In this document: piece by piece, positions 8,026-17,460 of the stretch
How the letters are laid out: every line of letters starts with the position of its first letter
Numbering within the stretch: position 1 is the first letter of the stretch
Source of the DNA: Klebsiella terrigena
GTDB lineage: Bacteria; Pseudomonadota; Gammaproteobacteria; Enterobacterales; Enterobacteriaceae
Length of the DNA stretch: 64,000 bases
Assembly (NCBI RefSeq): GCF_006539725.1
Contig: NZ_BJNO01000006.1
Location: 124,001-188,000, forward strand
Direction: 5' to 3'
The notes under the pieces: generated by a model
The model's input: only the letters and a program-made list of their open reading frames with translations
Told to the model about the DNA's origin: nothing
Databases searched by the model: none
Made by a program: the position numbers and the translations under genes

Positions 8026-8637
8026 GTGAAATTGAGATGGTGCGTTTTTTTATTTGTGTTCCTGGCCGGCTGTAGCTCGAAACATGATTACCGCAATCCG
8101 CCGTGGAACGCCGAGGTTCCGGTGAAGCGGGCGATGCAGTGGATGCCAATCAGCGAAAAAGCCGGCGCGGCGTGGGGCGTTGACCCACAGCTGGTGACGG
8201 CGATTATTGCCATTGAGTCCGGCGGTAATCCCACGGTAGTGAGTAAATCCGGCGCGGTTGGCCTGATGCAGCTGAAGCCTTCGACCTCCGGGCGCGATGT
8301 TTACCAGCGCATGGGCTGGCGCGGCGAGCCGTCGGTGAGCGAGCTGAAAAACCCGGAGCGCAATATTTCGATGGGCGCGGCCTATCTGAGCATTCTTGAG
8401 AACGGTCCGCTGGCCGGGATTAAAGATCCGCAGGTGATGCGCTACGCGGTGGTGGTCTCCTACGCCAACGGCGCCGGCGCGCTGCTGCGCACCTTCTCGT
8501 CGAACCGCCAGGACGCGATTGACGAGATCAATGATATGGATGCCGACGACTTCTTCGAGCACGTAGCGAAAAAGCATCCGGCTCCGCAGGCGCCGCGCTA
8601 TATCTGGAAGCTGCAGAAAGCGCTGGACGCGATGTAA
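8026..8637 (+). CDS. emtA: membrane-bound endo-type lytic transglycosylase EmtA (MltE)
   Basis: Protein of 203 residues, exactly the E. coli EmtA length when started at GTG 8026, which has AGGA seven bases upstream. A longer open frame begins at 7963 but lacks a lipoprotein signal at its start. The signal peptide ends in lipobox LAGC (Cys16), so it is an outer-membrane lipoprotein. The catalytic Glu64 lies in AIESGGNP, followed by [15 protein letters not shown], the goose-lysozyme-like fold of family 1 transglycosylases. It cleaves glycan strands internally, releasing 1,6-anhydromuropeptides. Confidence 0.95.
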   Translation: MKLRWCVFLFVFLAGCSSKHDYRNPPWNAEVPVKRAMQWMPISEKAGAAWGVDPQLVTAIIAIESGGNPTVVSKSGAVGLMQLKPSTSGRDVYQRMGWRGEPSVSELKNPERNISMGAAYLSILENGPLAGIKDPQVMRYAVVVSYANGAGALLRTFSSNRQDAIDEINDMDADDFFEHVAKKHPAPQAPRYIWKLQKALDAM

Positions 8638-8660
8638 TCATCGCCGCCTTGCGCCACTCG

Positions 8661-8720
8661 CGCCGCGCTTAGCGGGACGACAGAACGCGTGATTCTGTCG
8701 CCCGCAGGCGCGGCGTTTTA
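8661..8720. terminator. long bidirectional terminator between emtA and foxA
   Basis: The convergent ends of emtA and the TonB receptor are separated by a large hairpin. Outer stem CGCCGCGC (8661-8668) pairs with GCGCGGCG (8708-8715). Inner stem CGGG plus CGACAGAA (8673-8685) pairs with TTCTGTCG plus CCCG (8693-8704). A TTTT run follows on the plus strand. Confidence 0.7.
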
Positions 8721-8729
8721 GACCAGAGC

Positions 8730-10850
8730 TTAGAAATCGTAGCCGACGGTGGCCGTCACGCTGCGCTCCGCGCCCCAGTAGCAGTTGCCGGTTCCGTAGC
8801 AGCCGGAGAGGTACTCCCGGTCGCTGAGGTTATTCGCATTCACCTGCACGAACGCCCCTTTCAGCGACGGCGACCAGACGCCGAGATCCGCCCGCACCAT
8901 GGCATCCAGCAGGGTCACCGACGGCAGACGCTCGGTATTGGCATCATCCGCCCACTGTTTCCCAATATAGCGAACCCCCGCACCGGCGCTGATCCCTGCC
9001 GGGAACTGATAGCGCGCCCAGAAGGAAGCCATCTGATCCGGCGAGAGCTGCGGCGTATTATCGTTGGTGCCGTCCCTGGTTTCCTGGAAGCGCAGGCGGT
9101 TCCAGGTATAGGAGGCGATGGTGCTCAGCTGCGGCGTAATTTGGTTATGCATCTCCAGCTCGACGCCCTGAGAGTGCACCTTCCCGGCCGGAACAAAGGT
9201 CGCGGTGGCGATATTCGGATCGCGGGTGGCCACGTCTTTCTGGGTTAAATCATAGATAGCGATACTGTACATATCGGCGCTGCCCGGCGGCTGGAACTTC
9301 AGACCCGCTTCGACCTGCTCCGCGGTCGTCGGTTTAAGCAGGGTGCCGTCGGCTCCCGGCAGCATTGCCGGGGTAATGGCCTGGCTGTAGCTCAGGTACG
9401 GCGAGAGGCCGTTTTCCAGAGCGTACAGCAGGGAGGCGCGGCCGCTGATATGGTCATCCGAACGGCGGCTCGAGGTGCCGAACGTGTCGCTGACCTGCTG
9501 GGAAACGATGCGATCGTAGCGGCCGGAGAGATCCAGATGCCAGCGATTCCACACCATCTCATCCTGCAGATAGAGCCCGGTTTGATAGTAGCGGCGGTTA
9601 TTGTTGTCGCTGTAGGTGACGGTATGTCCGGTTTGGGCGGTATAGCCGCTAAACGGATCGAGCGGCGAGGCGCTGCCGGCTCCGGTCCATAAATCGTTGC
9701 GGAAGCGGTGATATTCCGCGCCGAGGATGAGGGTATGCGCCAGCTCGCCGGTATTAAAATCGGCGCGCAGGCGGTTATCCGTAGACCACGCGTCCAGCGA
9801 GCCGCGCGAGCCGCTGTAGCCGCGAGAGAGCATATTGCTATCGTCAACCCAGCCCACCTGATACACCTGATCTAACGAGACGTTGGTGTGGGTATAGCTG
9901 CCGGCGGAGTAGGCCGACCAGACGTCGCTGAACTGGTGATTAAACTCATAGCTGTAGATCTGCTCGCGACGCTGATAGCCATCGGACGGATCGCCTTCGT
10001 TGGTGCTGGTGGAGAGCTTGCGCCCGTTGTGCGCGTAGCGGGTGCCGTCCAGCGGCAGCGAGCCGTGATAGCCGCCCGACGGATCTTTTTGCAGATAGGC
10101 GCGCAGCAGCAGCGAGGTGTCGCTATCCGGCTGCCAGAGCAGGGACGGCGAAATGGCGTAACGCTCTTCGCGGGAGTTGTCATACTGGGTATCGCTGGAG
10201 CGCGTCATGCCGATAATCCGATAGGCCCACTGGTCGTTTATGGCATCGGTATAGTCGAAGGCGGCGCCTTTGGTATTTTGCGTTCCGCCGCTGAGGCGGA
10301 AATGACCTTCAGAGGTGAACTGCGGGCGCTTCGAGGTCAGGTTGACCAGGCCGCCCGGCACGCTTTGCCCGTACAGCGCGGAGGAGGGGCCGCGGATAAC
10401 GTCCACCCGTTCGATAAACCACGGATCGACCTGAATGACGTTATGGCTCCCGCCGTCGCTCATCAGGCGCATGCCGTCGAGGAACAGGTTATCCACGTCG
10501 CCGCCGTGGTAGCCGCGCAGGGAGACGGTATCAAAACGCGTCGCGCCGCCGCCAAAGCTAGAGTAGACGCCTGGCGTGTACTGCAGCGCCTGGCTAATCG
10601 TATTCGCGCCCTGATCGGCCATTTGCTGCCGGGTAATAACCGACACCGACTGGGCGGTAGTAATCAGCGGCTGATCGGTTTTGGTGGCTCCGGCGGAGGT
10701 CTTTGCGCTATAGCCCACGGTGGGCGTGCTGGCGGAGTCGACCGGCTGGGCGGTAACCACGACCGTTTCTTCCGCAAGGCCTGCGAGAGGGAAAGCGGTA
10801 GCGAGGGCGCACAGTAAGGCGGAGCGTTTGAAGGTGACGCGAGCGATCAT
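8730..10850 (-). CDS. foxA: TonB-dependent siderophore receptor, FoxA/ferrioxamine type
   Basis: Protein of 706 residues. The signal peptide ends near residue 26 (PLAGLA). A TonB box ETVVVTA (28-34) follows, then a plug domain with TAQSVSVITRQQM and GPSSALYGQSVPGGLVN. The rest is a 22-strand barrel ending in the canonical C-terminal Phe (TVGYDF). The plug and the C-terminal CYWGAERSV segment are closest, from memory, to Salmonella/Yersinia FoxA, which imports ferrioxamine B. Other hydroxamate receptors (FhuE, FhuA) are more distant alternatives. A Fur-box-like sequence lies about 100 bases upstream. No dedicated ABC importer is adjacent; FhuBCD elsewhere could serve. Confidence 0.82.
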   Translation of the reverse strand: MIARVTFKRSALLCALATAFPLAGLAEETVVVTAQPVDSASTPTVGYSAKTSAGATKTDQPLITTAQSVSVITRQQMADQGANTISQALQYTPGVYSSFGGGATRFDTVSLRGYHGGDVDNLFLDGMRLMSDGGSHNVIQVDPWFIERVDVIRGPSSALYGQSVPGGLVNLTSKRPQFTSEGHFRLSGGTQNTKGAAFDYTDAINDQWAYRIIGMTRSSDTQYDNSREERYAISPSLLWQPDSDTSLLLRAYLQKDPSGGYHGSLPLDGTRYAHNGRKLSTSTNEGDPSDGYQRREQIYSYEFNHQFSDVWSAYSAGSYTHTNVSLDQVYQVGWVDDSNMLSRGYSGSRGSLDAWSTDNRLRADFNTGELAHTLILGAEYHRFRNDLWTGAGSASPLDPFSGYTAQTGHTVTYSDNNNRRYYQTGLYLQDEMVWNRWHLDLSGRYDRIVSQQVSDTFGTSSRRSDDHISGRASLLYALENGLSPYLSYSQAITPAMLPGADGTLLKPTTAEQVEAGLKFQPPGSADMYSIAIYDLTQKDVATRDPNIATATFVPAGKVHSQGVELEMHNQITPQLSTIASYTWNRLRFQETRDGTNDNTPQLSPDQMASFWARYQFPAGISAGAGVRYIGKQWADDANTERLPSVTLLDAMVRADLGVWSPSLKGAFVQVNANNLSDREYLSGCYGTGNCYWGAERSVTATVGYDF

Positions 10851-10948
10851 TGCATAATCCTGATGTTACGCAGCCTGGTACTCCTGTACGCCGCCGCGAG
10901 AAAAAGCGAAAGTGTCAATTTTCGTCATAAAGTAATACGAATTATTAT

Positions 10949-10970
10949 TGTTTATCTTATCGTTATCAAG
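10949..10970 (-). promoter_or_regulatory. putative Fur box upstream of foxA
   Basis: Read on the minus strand, the sequence holds GATAAC and GATAAG in tandem followed by ATAAAC, close to the GATAAT hexamer repeats of the Fur consensus. It lies in an AT-rich patch within otherwise GC-rich DNA, about 100 bases before the receptor start codon. Confidence 0.5.
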
Positions 10971-11065
10971 ATGTAATTCGCGCGCAGGAAAGTAAAACCT
11001 GATGATAAATATGGTATTTATCGGTACAGGCGCGGCGTGCGGGGGAGGAGGGCGTGAGGGCCAGC

Positions 11066-11097
11066 GCGCGTGCCTACCAGATTTGGTAGCCACGCGC
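11066..11097 (-). terminator. hairpin downstream of treA
   Basis: GCGCGTG-C-CTACCA (11066-11079), loop GATT, TGGTAG-C-CACGCGC (11084-11097). A strong stem with one C/C mismatch lies 20 bases beyond the treA stop. There is no clear U-tract, so termination strength is uncertain. Confidence 0.5.
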
Positions 11098-11116
11098 AGG
11101 CCGGGTGCGGTGAGGG

Positions 11117-12937
11117 TTAATGCGCGGCGGCGGGCGCCGCTTTACCCGTTTCGCCAGGGCTGTCGTTCGCCGCTGGCTTAGCGGCAGGTGCCGTTTTATC
11201 CGTTCCGCCAGCGCTGTCGTTCGCCGCTGGCTTGGCGGCGGGTACCGCTTTAGCCGTGCCGCCGGCGCTGTCGTTTGCCGCCGGTCGCGCCGCCGGGAGC
11301 GAATCGCAAGGCTTCTCTTTCGGGCACACCAGGTCGAGCATTTTCAAGGTCACGCCGTTGGTCCAGCCGAAGCCGTCCTGCAGCGGATACTCGCCGCCAC
11401 CGCCGCCGGTGCCGGTTGAGCTGACGTCATACTTTTCCACCAGCTTCTGCTTGCTGTCATAGGTGTGCTGGACGTTGCTGAGGAACCGCCAGCTCACCTC
11501 CATCGCGATTTTCTGCTGGCCGTAGTTCTGCAGCCCTTCGGCAGCCACCCACTGCAGCGGCGCCCAGCCGTTCGGCGCATCCCACTGCTGGCCGCTGTTG
11601 ACGGTAGTGGTGGTTAAACCGCCCGGTTTCAGCAGGCGAGACTGCGTCGCGGCGGCAACTTTGGCCGCCCGTTCGCTGGAGGCGGCGTTGACGTACAGCG
11701 GGAACAGGGCCGCGGCGGTGAGCTGATTGCGCACCTTGTGGCTTTTAAGATCGTAATCGGCGTACCAGCCCTCTTTGTCATTCCACAGGTATTTCTCCAG
11801 CGCCTTCTGGCGGTCGTTGGCCAGCGCGTCGTACTGCGCCGCCTTCGCGCTATCGCCGGCGGCTTTGCTGGCGCGGGCGAGAGTTTTCTCCATGCGGAAC
11901 ATCAGCGAGTTAAGATCGACCGGAACGATGCTGGTGGTGCGAATGGTGCCCAGCTGCTGCGGGTTATCCATCCAGCGGGAGCTGAAGTCCCAGCCGGAGG
12001 CCGCGGCGGAGCGCAGATCGCGATAGATCTCGGTCGCCGGGCGGTTGGGGTTGTTTTTGGCGGTGGTCACGTCATCGAGCCAGGACTCCGGGCGCGGCGT
12101 GTCGTTGTCGTCCCAGTAGCGGTTCAGCAGCGCGCCGTCTTCCATGCGCACCACCCGCTTATTGGCTTTGCCCGGCGACAGCGCATCGGCGCCCTCCATC
12201 CAGTATTGGTACTCCTTCTCCATCTGCGGCAGCCAGGCTTTCAGCGCCCGATCGCCATCGTGGGTCGCCAGCAGCTCCACCATAAACGGGAAGAAAGGCG
12301 GCTGCGACCGGCTCAGGTAGTAGCTGCGGTTGCCGTTGGGGATGTGTCCCCAGGTATCGATCTCGTGGCCGAAGTTGGCCACCATATCGGCCACTTTATC
12401 CCAGTGCCCGCTTTCGGCGAGGCCCAGCATGGTGAAGTAGCTATCCCAGTAGTAGACCTCGCGAAAACGGCCGCCCGGGACGACGTAAGGCTTGGGCAGC
12501 GGCAGCAGCGAATCCCACTTCTCGACCTCGACGGTGCTGCGGGTTAGCACCGGCCACAGGCCGTCAATATGCTGGCGCAGGGTTTGGCCCTTGGGCGGGA
12601 CGTAGGTGTCGTTATCTTTTGGCAGCGCGAAGTTGAGCTCGACGAAGTGGCGCAGGTCGAAGCTGGCCTGATTTTTCTGCATCCGGTAGTCGGCGAGGAT
12701 CATCAGCGGATCGCCGTTCGGTACCGCGTCGGCGAAGGTTTTCTGATCGGGGAAGAGTTTGGCGCTTTGCACATCGTTGAACAGCGGGCCTAACAGAATA
12801 TCCGGCGACTGCGGCGGGGCGGGTTTTGTCTCATCGGCCTGGGCCGCCAGCGCTGACAGCGCAAAGAGGGCGCCTCCCAGCGCCAGACGCAGCGCGTAGG
12901 GCAGCGCTGCCGGGCGACGTGAAACGGATCTCGTCAT
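11117..12937 (-). CDS. treA: periplasmic trehalase with C-terminal repeat tail
   Basis: Protein of 606 residues, about 40 longer than E. coli TreA (565). It hydrolyses trehalose to two glucose molecules in the periplasm (glycoside hydrolase family 37). A signal peptide is present (SALAAQA about residues 28-34). Trehalase signature 1, [17 protein letters not shown], is at 154-170; the catalytic Asp lies in [11 protein letters not shown] near 316; signature 2, [13 protein letters not shown], and the Gly-rich [18 protein letters not shown] follow. After the conserved end near residue 545 come three 18-residue repeats rich in Pro, Ala, Asn and Asp (552-606). The tail looks unstructured. Confidence 0.93.
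   Translation of the reverse strand: MTRSVSRRPAALPYALRLALGGALFALSALAAQADETKPAPPQSPDILLGPLFNDVQSAKLFPDQKTFADAVPNGDPLMILADYRMQKNQASFDLRHFVELNFALPKDNDTYVPPKGQTLRQHIDGLWPVLTRSTVEVEKWDSLLPLPKPYVVPGGRFREVYYWDSYFTMLGLAESGHWDKVADMVANFGHEIDTWGHIPNGNRSYYLSRSQPPFFPFMVELLATHDGDRALKAWLPQMEKEYQYWMEGADALSPGKANKRVVRMEDGALLNRYWDDNDTPRPESWLDDVTTAKNNPNRPATEIYRDLRSAAASGWDFSSRWMDNPQQLGTIRTTSIVPVDLNSLMFRMEKTLARASKAAGDSAKAAQYDALANDRQKALEKYLWNDKEGWYADYDLKSHKVRNQLTAAALFPLYVNAASSERAAKVAAATQSRLLKPGGLTTTTVNSGQQWDAPNGWAPLQWVAAEGLQNYGQQKIAMEVSWRFLSNVQHTYDSKQKLVEKYDVSSTGTGGGGGEYPLQDGFGWTNGVTLKMLDLVCPKEKPCDSLPAARPAANDSAGGTAKAVPAAKPAANDSAGGTDKTAPAAKPAANDSPGETGKAAPAAAH
11120..11284. repeat. three tandem 54-bp repeats in the treA 3' end
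   Basis: The DNA encoding residues 552-606 of trehalase consists of three direct 54-base units, each coding for PAANDSxGxT..xAPAAK-like residues. Units one and two are nearly identical at the protein level; the third carries SPGE for SAGG. Copy number is likely to vary between strains by slippage. Confidence 0.85.
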
Positions 12938-13168
12938 GGGTAGTTCTCCTTATCATTACAGACGATTTTGCCACTGCGATTGATCATCAGAAAACCTTAG
13001 ACGAATATCTGCCGCTACGCGTGTCGCAGCTAACATTTTGGATGAAAACAGATAATTTACCTGTATTCTGCGCCGCCGCCGGGCGAATAAGGGCGCCGTG
13101 CGCGGCGCCGCTTTATGCTAAAATCGCGCTACCGTAACGACGGGCGACAAGCGCCCGGGGAGCGAACC

Positions 13169-14068
13169 GTGAACCGACGTCATTTTCTACTGTTTAGCGC
13201 CGCGGCGCTGCTGGCCGCCCGCCGCGCCGGCGCCGGCGAGGGTCAGCAGGAGATCCTGAATCTCTGGCCCGGCGTGGCGCCAGGGGGCGGCGGGCCTGGC
13301 GGCGCTGTGCGGCTGTCGGCCCGGGGCGCCCTTAGCCAGATAGCGCGGCCGCAGCTGACGGTATGGCGACCGGCGGTACCCAACGGCCACGGCGTGCTGG
13401 TGGCCGCGGGCGGTGGCTATCGGCGGATTGAAATGGCCATGGAGGCGTGGCCTGCCGCCCGCTGGCTCACGGCACGCGGCTACACCGCCTACGTCCTGAG
13501 CTACCGCCTTCCCGGCGAAGGCTGGGCGGCGGGGGGCCTGGCGCCGCTGCAGGATGCTCAGCGGGCGCTGCGCCTGATTCGTCAGCGCGAACGGAAGGCC
13601 AGCCTGCTGGGCTTTTCCGCCGGCGGTCACCTGCTGGGGATGGCCGCCTGCCGGGCCGATTTTGCCTCTTATCCGCCGCTCGACGCGGCGGATGCGCTCC
13701 CCGCCCGCGCCGACGGGGCGGCGCTGATCTACCCGATTATTTCCCTGGAGCCGCCCTACAGCCACACCGCCACCCACCGGATCCTCGCCGGGCCTCACGC
13801 CTCGCCGGAAGTTGACCGCGCCTGGTCGGTGCAGACCTACGTGAACGGGCAGACGCCGCCCTGTTTTTTGACCCAGGCGCTGGACGATCCGGTATCCGAT
13901 CCGCACAACACGTTGATTATGGCTGACGCCTGCCGCCAGCATCAGGTGCCGGTCAGCCTGTATCGCTACGCCAGCGGCGGTCACGGCTTTGCGATGGGGC
14001 GTCCGGGGACGCCAACCGTCGACTGGCCGGGGCACTATGCGACCTGGCTGGAGGCGCTCTCGCCGTAA
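13169..14068 (+). CDS. exported alpha/beta-hydrolase (acetyl-esterase-like)
   Basis: Protein of 299 residues starting at GTG 13169, with GGGGAG six bases upstream. The frame is open from 13115 but the added residues look non-coding. The N-terminus NRRHFLLFSAAALLA resembles a twin-arginine signal. The nucleophile Ser is in GFSAGGH, the acid is probably in DDPVSD, and the His is in SGGHGFAMG, a complete catalytic triad. Proteins of this pattern are BD-FAE/xylan-esterase-type carboxylesterases; the substrate is unknown. GC content is very high. The gene stands alone between divergent treA and the downstream operon. Confidence 0.8.
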   Translation: MNRRHFLLFSAAALLAARRAGAGEGQQEILNLWPGVAPGGGGPGGAVRLSARGALSQIARPQLTVWRPAVPNGHGVLVAAGGGYRRIEMAMEAWPAARWLTARGYTAYVLSYRLPGEGWAAGGLAPLQDAQRALRLIRQRERKASLLGFSAGGHLLGMAACRADFASYPPLDAADALPARADGAALIYPIISLEPPYSHTATHRILAGPHASPEVDRAWSVQTYVNGQTPPCFLTQALDDPVSDPHNTLIMADACRQHQVPVSLYRYASGGHGFAMGRPGTPTVDWPGHYATWLEALSP

Positions 14069-14200
14069 TGGCGCAAAGCGGTTTGCCGTGCCTCATCGTG
14101 GTGCAGACCGGGCGAAATATAAGGAAAATAACGGGTTGTTTTTTGCACAGCCAGGCGGCGCGAGGCTGCGGGCTTGCACAACGCCGTCACCGGCCGCGAT

Positions 14201-14217
14201 CTGGCATAATTAATGCT
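14201..14217 (+). promoter_or_regulatory. possible sigma-54 promoter of the ATP-grasp/Anbu operon
   Basis: CTGGCATAATTAATGCT carries GG (14203-14204), ten bases, GC (14215-14216), the invariant -24/-12 spacing, with good agreement at YTGGCA and TGCW. The predicted start near 14228 would give a 40-base leader. TGGTGCA (14099-14105) and TGCAC (14144-14148, 14176-14180) half-sites resemble parts of NtrC sites, but no full dyad is seen. Confidence 0.45.
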
Positions 14218-14267
14218 TATCTCTTCCTGGGGTTACCCCAAAGTGAGTACAACCGGAGGAGACGGCC

Positions 14268-15707
14268 ATGATAAAAATAACGCTTCCTGACGGGCATTAT
14301 TATGACGAGATGCTTACCGTCGAGGGACAGCAGCGCCAGCACTATAACGCCTGGTGGCAATGGTTTCACAACACCGATCAATTCTCTATCCGGCAAAAAA
14401 AAGAGCAGGCGGAGCTGCTTTTTCACCGCATCGGCATCACCTTTAACGTGTATGGCGAAGGAGAGGGGACCGAACGGTTGATCCCCTTTGACAGCGTACC
14501 GCGCATTATTCCCGCCGCGGAGTGGCGGCGCATCGATCGCGGCATCCGCCAGCGGGTGAAGGCGCTGAACGCCTTCCTTTACGATATCTACCACGAGCAG
14601 AATATCCTGCGCGCCGGCATTATTCCGGCGGAACAGGTGCTGGCCAATGAGCAGTACCAGCCCTGCATGCAGGGCATTAATCTGCCCAACAATATCTACG
14701 CCCACATCACCGGGGTCGATATGGTGCGCAACAGCGACGGTCAGTACTACGTGCTGGAGGACAACCTGCGCACGCCGTCGGGCGTCTCCTATATGCTTGA
14801 AAACCGCAAGATGATGATGCGCCTCTACCCGGAGATGTTTGAGCAGCACCACATTGCGCCGGTGGAGCGCTATCCGGGCTATCTCCTGCAAACCCTGCGC
14901 GAAAGCTCCCCCGTGGACGATCCCTGCGTGGTGGTGATGACGCCGGGGCGCTTTAACAGCGCCTACTTTGAGCACAGCTTTCTTGCCCAGCAGATGGGGG
15001 TTGAGCTGGTGGAGAGCGCCGATCTGTTTATTAAAGCCGGCGCGGTCTACATGCGCACCACCGAGGGGCCGCGGCGGGTTGACGTTATCTACCGCCGCGT
15101 CGACGACGCCTATCTCGATCCGCTGGCCTTCCGCGCCGATTCGATGCTCGGCGTTCCCGGCCTGCTGTCGGTCTACCGGGCGGGCGGGGTGGTGCTGGCG
15201 AACGCGATCGGTACCGGCGTCGCCGACGATAAATCGATCTACCCCTTCGTGCCGGAGATGATCCGCTTCTACCTTGGCGAACAGCCGATCCTCAACAACA
15301 TCCCGACCTGGCAGTGCCGCAAGCCGGAAGACCTGCAGTTCGTGCTGAACAACCTCGAGCAGATGGTGGTTAAGGAAGTGCACGGCGCCGGCGGCTACGG
15401 CATGCTGGTCGGTCCGCGCTCGACGAAAGAGGAGCGCGAAGCGTTCCGCCAGCGCCTGCTGGCAAACCCGGCCAACTACATCGGCCAGGATACCCTCGCG
15501 CTTTCGACCTGCCCGACCTTCGTCGAAGACGGCCTGTCGCCCCGACATATCGATCTGCGTCCGTTCGTGCTTTCCGGCCAGGAGATTCGCCTGGTGCCCG
15601 GCGGCCTGACGCGGGTGGCGCTGACGGAAGGCTCGCTGGTGGTGAACTCATCGCAGGGCGGCGGCACCAAAGACACCTGGGTGATGGAGGATGACGAATC
15701 ATGCTAA
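14268..15707 (+). CDS. circularly permuted ATP-grasp protein
   Basis: Protein of 479 residues of the DUF404/DUF407 circularly permuted ATP-grasp family, predicted amide/peptide-bond ligases. Conserved blocks seen: YEVLEDNLRTPSG-like segment (YVLEDNLRTPSGVSYMLENR, about 163-182), VDVIYRRVDD, NAIGTGVADDKSIY, VVKEVHGAGGYGM and the end region with LRPFVLSG and SSQGGGTKDTWV. It begins with ATG preceded by GGAGGA and overlaps the next gene by seven bases. The family is regularly linked to alpha-E and transglutaminase genes, as here. The substrate has not been established; a Glu- or Gln-containing peptide product has been proposed from genomic context. Confidence 0.9.
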   Translation: MIKITLPDGHYYDEMLTVEGQQRQHYNAWWQWFHNTDQFSIRQKKEQAELLFHRIGITFNVYGEGEGTERLIPFDSVPRIIPAAEWRRIDRGIRQRVKALNAFLYDIYHEQNILRAGIIPAEQVLANEQYQPCMQGINLPNNIYAHITGVDMVRNSDGQYYVLEDNLRTPSGVSYMLENRKMMMRLYPEMFEQHHIAPVERYPGYLLQTLRESSPVDDPCVVVMTPGRFNSAYFEHSFLAQQMGVELVESADLFIKAGAVYMRTTEGPRRVDVIYRRVDDAYLDPLAFRADSMLGVPGLLSVYRAGGVVLANAIGTGVADDKSIYPFVPEMIRFYLGEQPILNNIPTWQCRKPEDLQFVLNNLEQMVVKEVHGAGGYGMLVGPRSTKEEREAFRQRLLANPANYIGQDTLALSTCPTFVEDGLSPRHIDLRPFVLSGQEIRLVPGGLTRVALTEGSLVVNSSQGGGTKDTWVMEDDESC

Positions 15708-16630
15708 GTCGTACAGCGAGTGAACTGTTCTGGATGGCGCGCTATCTGGAGCGTGCGGAAAGCTACGCCCGGGTGCTCGACGTAACCTGCAAACTCTCGA
15801 TGATCCCCCGCCATAGCCAGCAGGCGCGGGATCTGGCCCTGCCGCTGAACCTGTCGCAGACCCACGAGCTGTTTCAGGAGCGCCACGCGCGCTTCTCGAT
15901 GGGCAACCTGTTCAACTTTTTTGCCCTCGACGGCAACAACCCCGGCAGCATCTACAGCTGCGTCGAGATGGCGTGGAATAACGCCCACGCGGTGCGCGGC
16001 AGCCTCTCTGCTGAGGTATGGGAGTGTATTAACGCGACGCGCATTGAGCTGCGCAGGCTGCGCCAGCAGGGGATCAGCGAGCTCGGCAGCGACGGTTTCC
16101 TCGAGTGGGTAAAAGAGCGGGTACACCTGTTCCGCGGCGCGGTGCTGGGCACCCTGCTGCGCAACGACGCCCTCAGTTTTATCGGCATCGGCACGCTGAT
16201 TGAACGCGCCTACGCCACCACCCAGCTGCTGCTGGTTAAGGATCAGCAGCTGAGCAGCGACCCGGACCCGGTGCGCGAGTACTACCGGCTGGACACGCTG
16301 CTGAACGCGGTCAGCGCCCGCGAAGCCTACAACAGCATCTTCCGCCAGCCGGTGAGCAGGGAGACGGTGATGGAGCTGCTAATTTTGCGCAACGACGTCC
16401 CGCGCTCGCTCAGGGCCTCCATTTCTGACCTGGTCGGCCAGCTGGAGCATATCGCCAACGATCGCTCCCATATGCCGCTGCGCCTGGCGCATCAGCTTAA
16501 CGTCGATCTGCGTTTCAGCACCCGGGAAGAGCTGGCCAGCGCCGATCTGCAGAGTTACCTCAACGGGCTGCTGGCGCGAATTAACGCCCTGTCCGACAGC
16601 ATCAGACAAACCTATCTGGAGGCGCTATGA
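15701..16630 (+). CDS. alpha-E domain protein
   Basis: Protein of 309 residues, all-helical alpha-E (DUF403) family. The opening LSRTASELFWMARYLERAE is diagnostic. It is encoded next to circularly permuted ATP-grasp enzymes in many bacteria and is thought to work with them in an uncharacterised peptide synthesis or modification pathway. The ATG overlaps the end of the ATP-grasp gene by seven bases, and its TGA overlaps the ATG of the next gene, so the three are translationally coupled. No signal peptide or membrane segment is seen. Confidence 0.9.
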   Translation: MLSRTASELFWMARYLERAESYARVLDVTCKLSMIPRHSQQARDLALPLNLSQTHELFQERHARFSMGNLFNFFALDGNNPGSIYSCVEMAWNNAHAVRGSLSAEVWECINATRIELRRLRQQGISELGSDGFLEWVKERVHLFRGAVLGTLLRNDALSFIGIGTLIERAYATTQLLLVKDQQLSSDPDPVREYYRLDTLLNAVSAREAYNSIFRQPVSRETVMELLILRNDVPRSLRASISDLVGQLEHIANDRSHMPLRLAHQLNVDLRFSTREELASADLQSYLNGLLARINALSDSIRQTYLEAL

Positions 16631-17442
16631 AACTGGTTATCGACCACCTGACCCGCTACGGCTACGATGAAGAAGTCAAGTTTTCGACTCAGTACCTGCG
16701 CCTGACGCCGCGCAGCTCCGGTCGGCAAAAAATCACCTCCTGGACGCTGACGCTGCCGGACGGCGCCAGCATCGCGACCACCGACGCGTGGGGCAACGTG
16801 CTGCACGTGCTGACGCTGGATAACCCGCATAAGGAGATAGCGATCCGCGCCAGCGGGATCGTCGATATCGCGCAGGAGGACGAAGAGAGCGGGGTAGACG
16901 AAGAGGAGCTGCTTTCGCCGCTGGTCTTCCTGCGCTGCACGCCGCTGACCCGCGCCGACGAGCGGATCCGTGAGTTCGCCCACGGCCTCTATCGCGCCGA
17001 CGAGCCGGAGGAGAGCCTCAATCAGCTGATGGCGGAGCTGCTGGTCAGAATGCCCTACTCGCCGGGTGCGACGCTGGTGCAGGACTCCGCCGCCGACGCT
17101 TTCGCGCGATCGAAGGGCGTGTGCCAGGATCATACTCACGTTTTCCTCGCCTGCTGTCGGGCGATGGCGATCCCGGCGCGCTACGTTAGCGGCTATGTTT
17201 ATAGCGATAACGCCCAGCACGTGGCGATGCACGCCTGGGCGGAGGTGTGGCTCAACGGGCGCTGGAAATCATTTGATATTACCAATAATACCCGTAACCT
17301 GAATCAGCACCTGCGGCTGGCAACCGGGCTGGACTATCTTGACGCCTGTCCGGTGCGCGGCACCCGTCTGGGTGGCGGCGGGGAAGTTATGTTAACCAAC
17401 GCTGAAGTGCGCGAACATCCTCAACAGGCGCAGCAGCAATAG
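16627..17442 (+). CDS. transglutaminase-like cysteine protease
   Basis: Protein of 271 residues with an N-terminal bacterial transglutaminase-associated beta domain (about 1-130) and a transglutaminase-like core. The catalytic Cys is in SKGVCQDHTHV, the His in HVAMHAWAEVW, and the Asp in SFDITNN, giving a complete Cys-His-Asp triad. Members probably cleave isopeptide or peptide bonds rather than cross-link. It starts inside ATGA with the alpha-E stop. Context suggests it processes the product of the ATP-grasp/alpha-E pair together with the Anbu protease 18 bases downstream. Confidence 0.9.
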   Translation: MKLVIDHLTRYGYDEEVKFSTQYLRLTPRSSGRQKITSWTLTLPDGASIATTDAWGNVLHVLTLDNPHKEIAIRASGIVDIAQEDEESGVDEEELLSPLVFLRCTPLTRADERIREFAHGLYRADEPEESLNQLMAELLVRMPYSPGATLVQDSAADAFARSKGVCQDHTHVFLACCRAMAIPARYVSGYVYSDNAQHVAMHAWAEVWLNGRWKSFDITNNTRNLNQHLRLATGLDYLDACPVRGTRLGGGGEVMLTNAEVREHPQQAQQQ

Positions 17443-17460
17443 AGGCAGGAACGGAGAACG

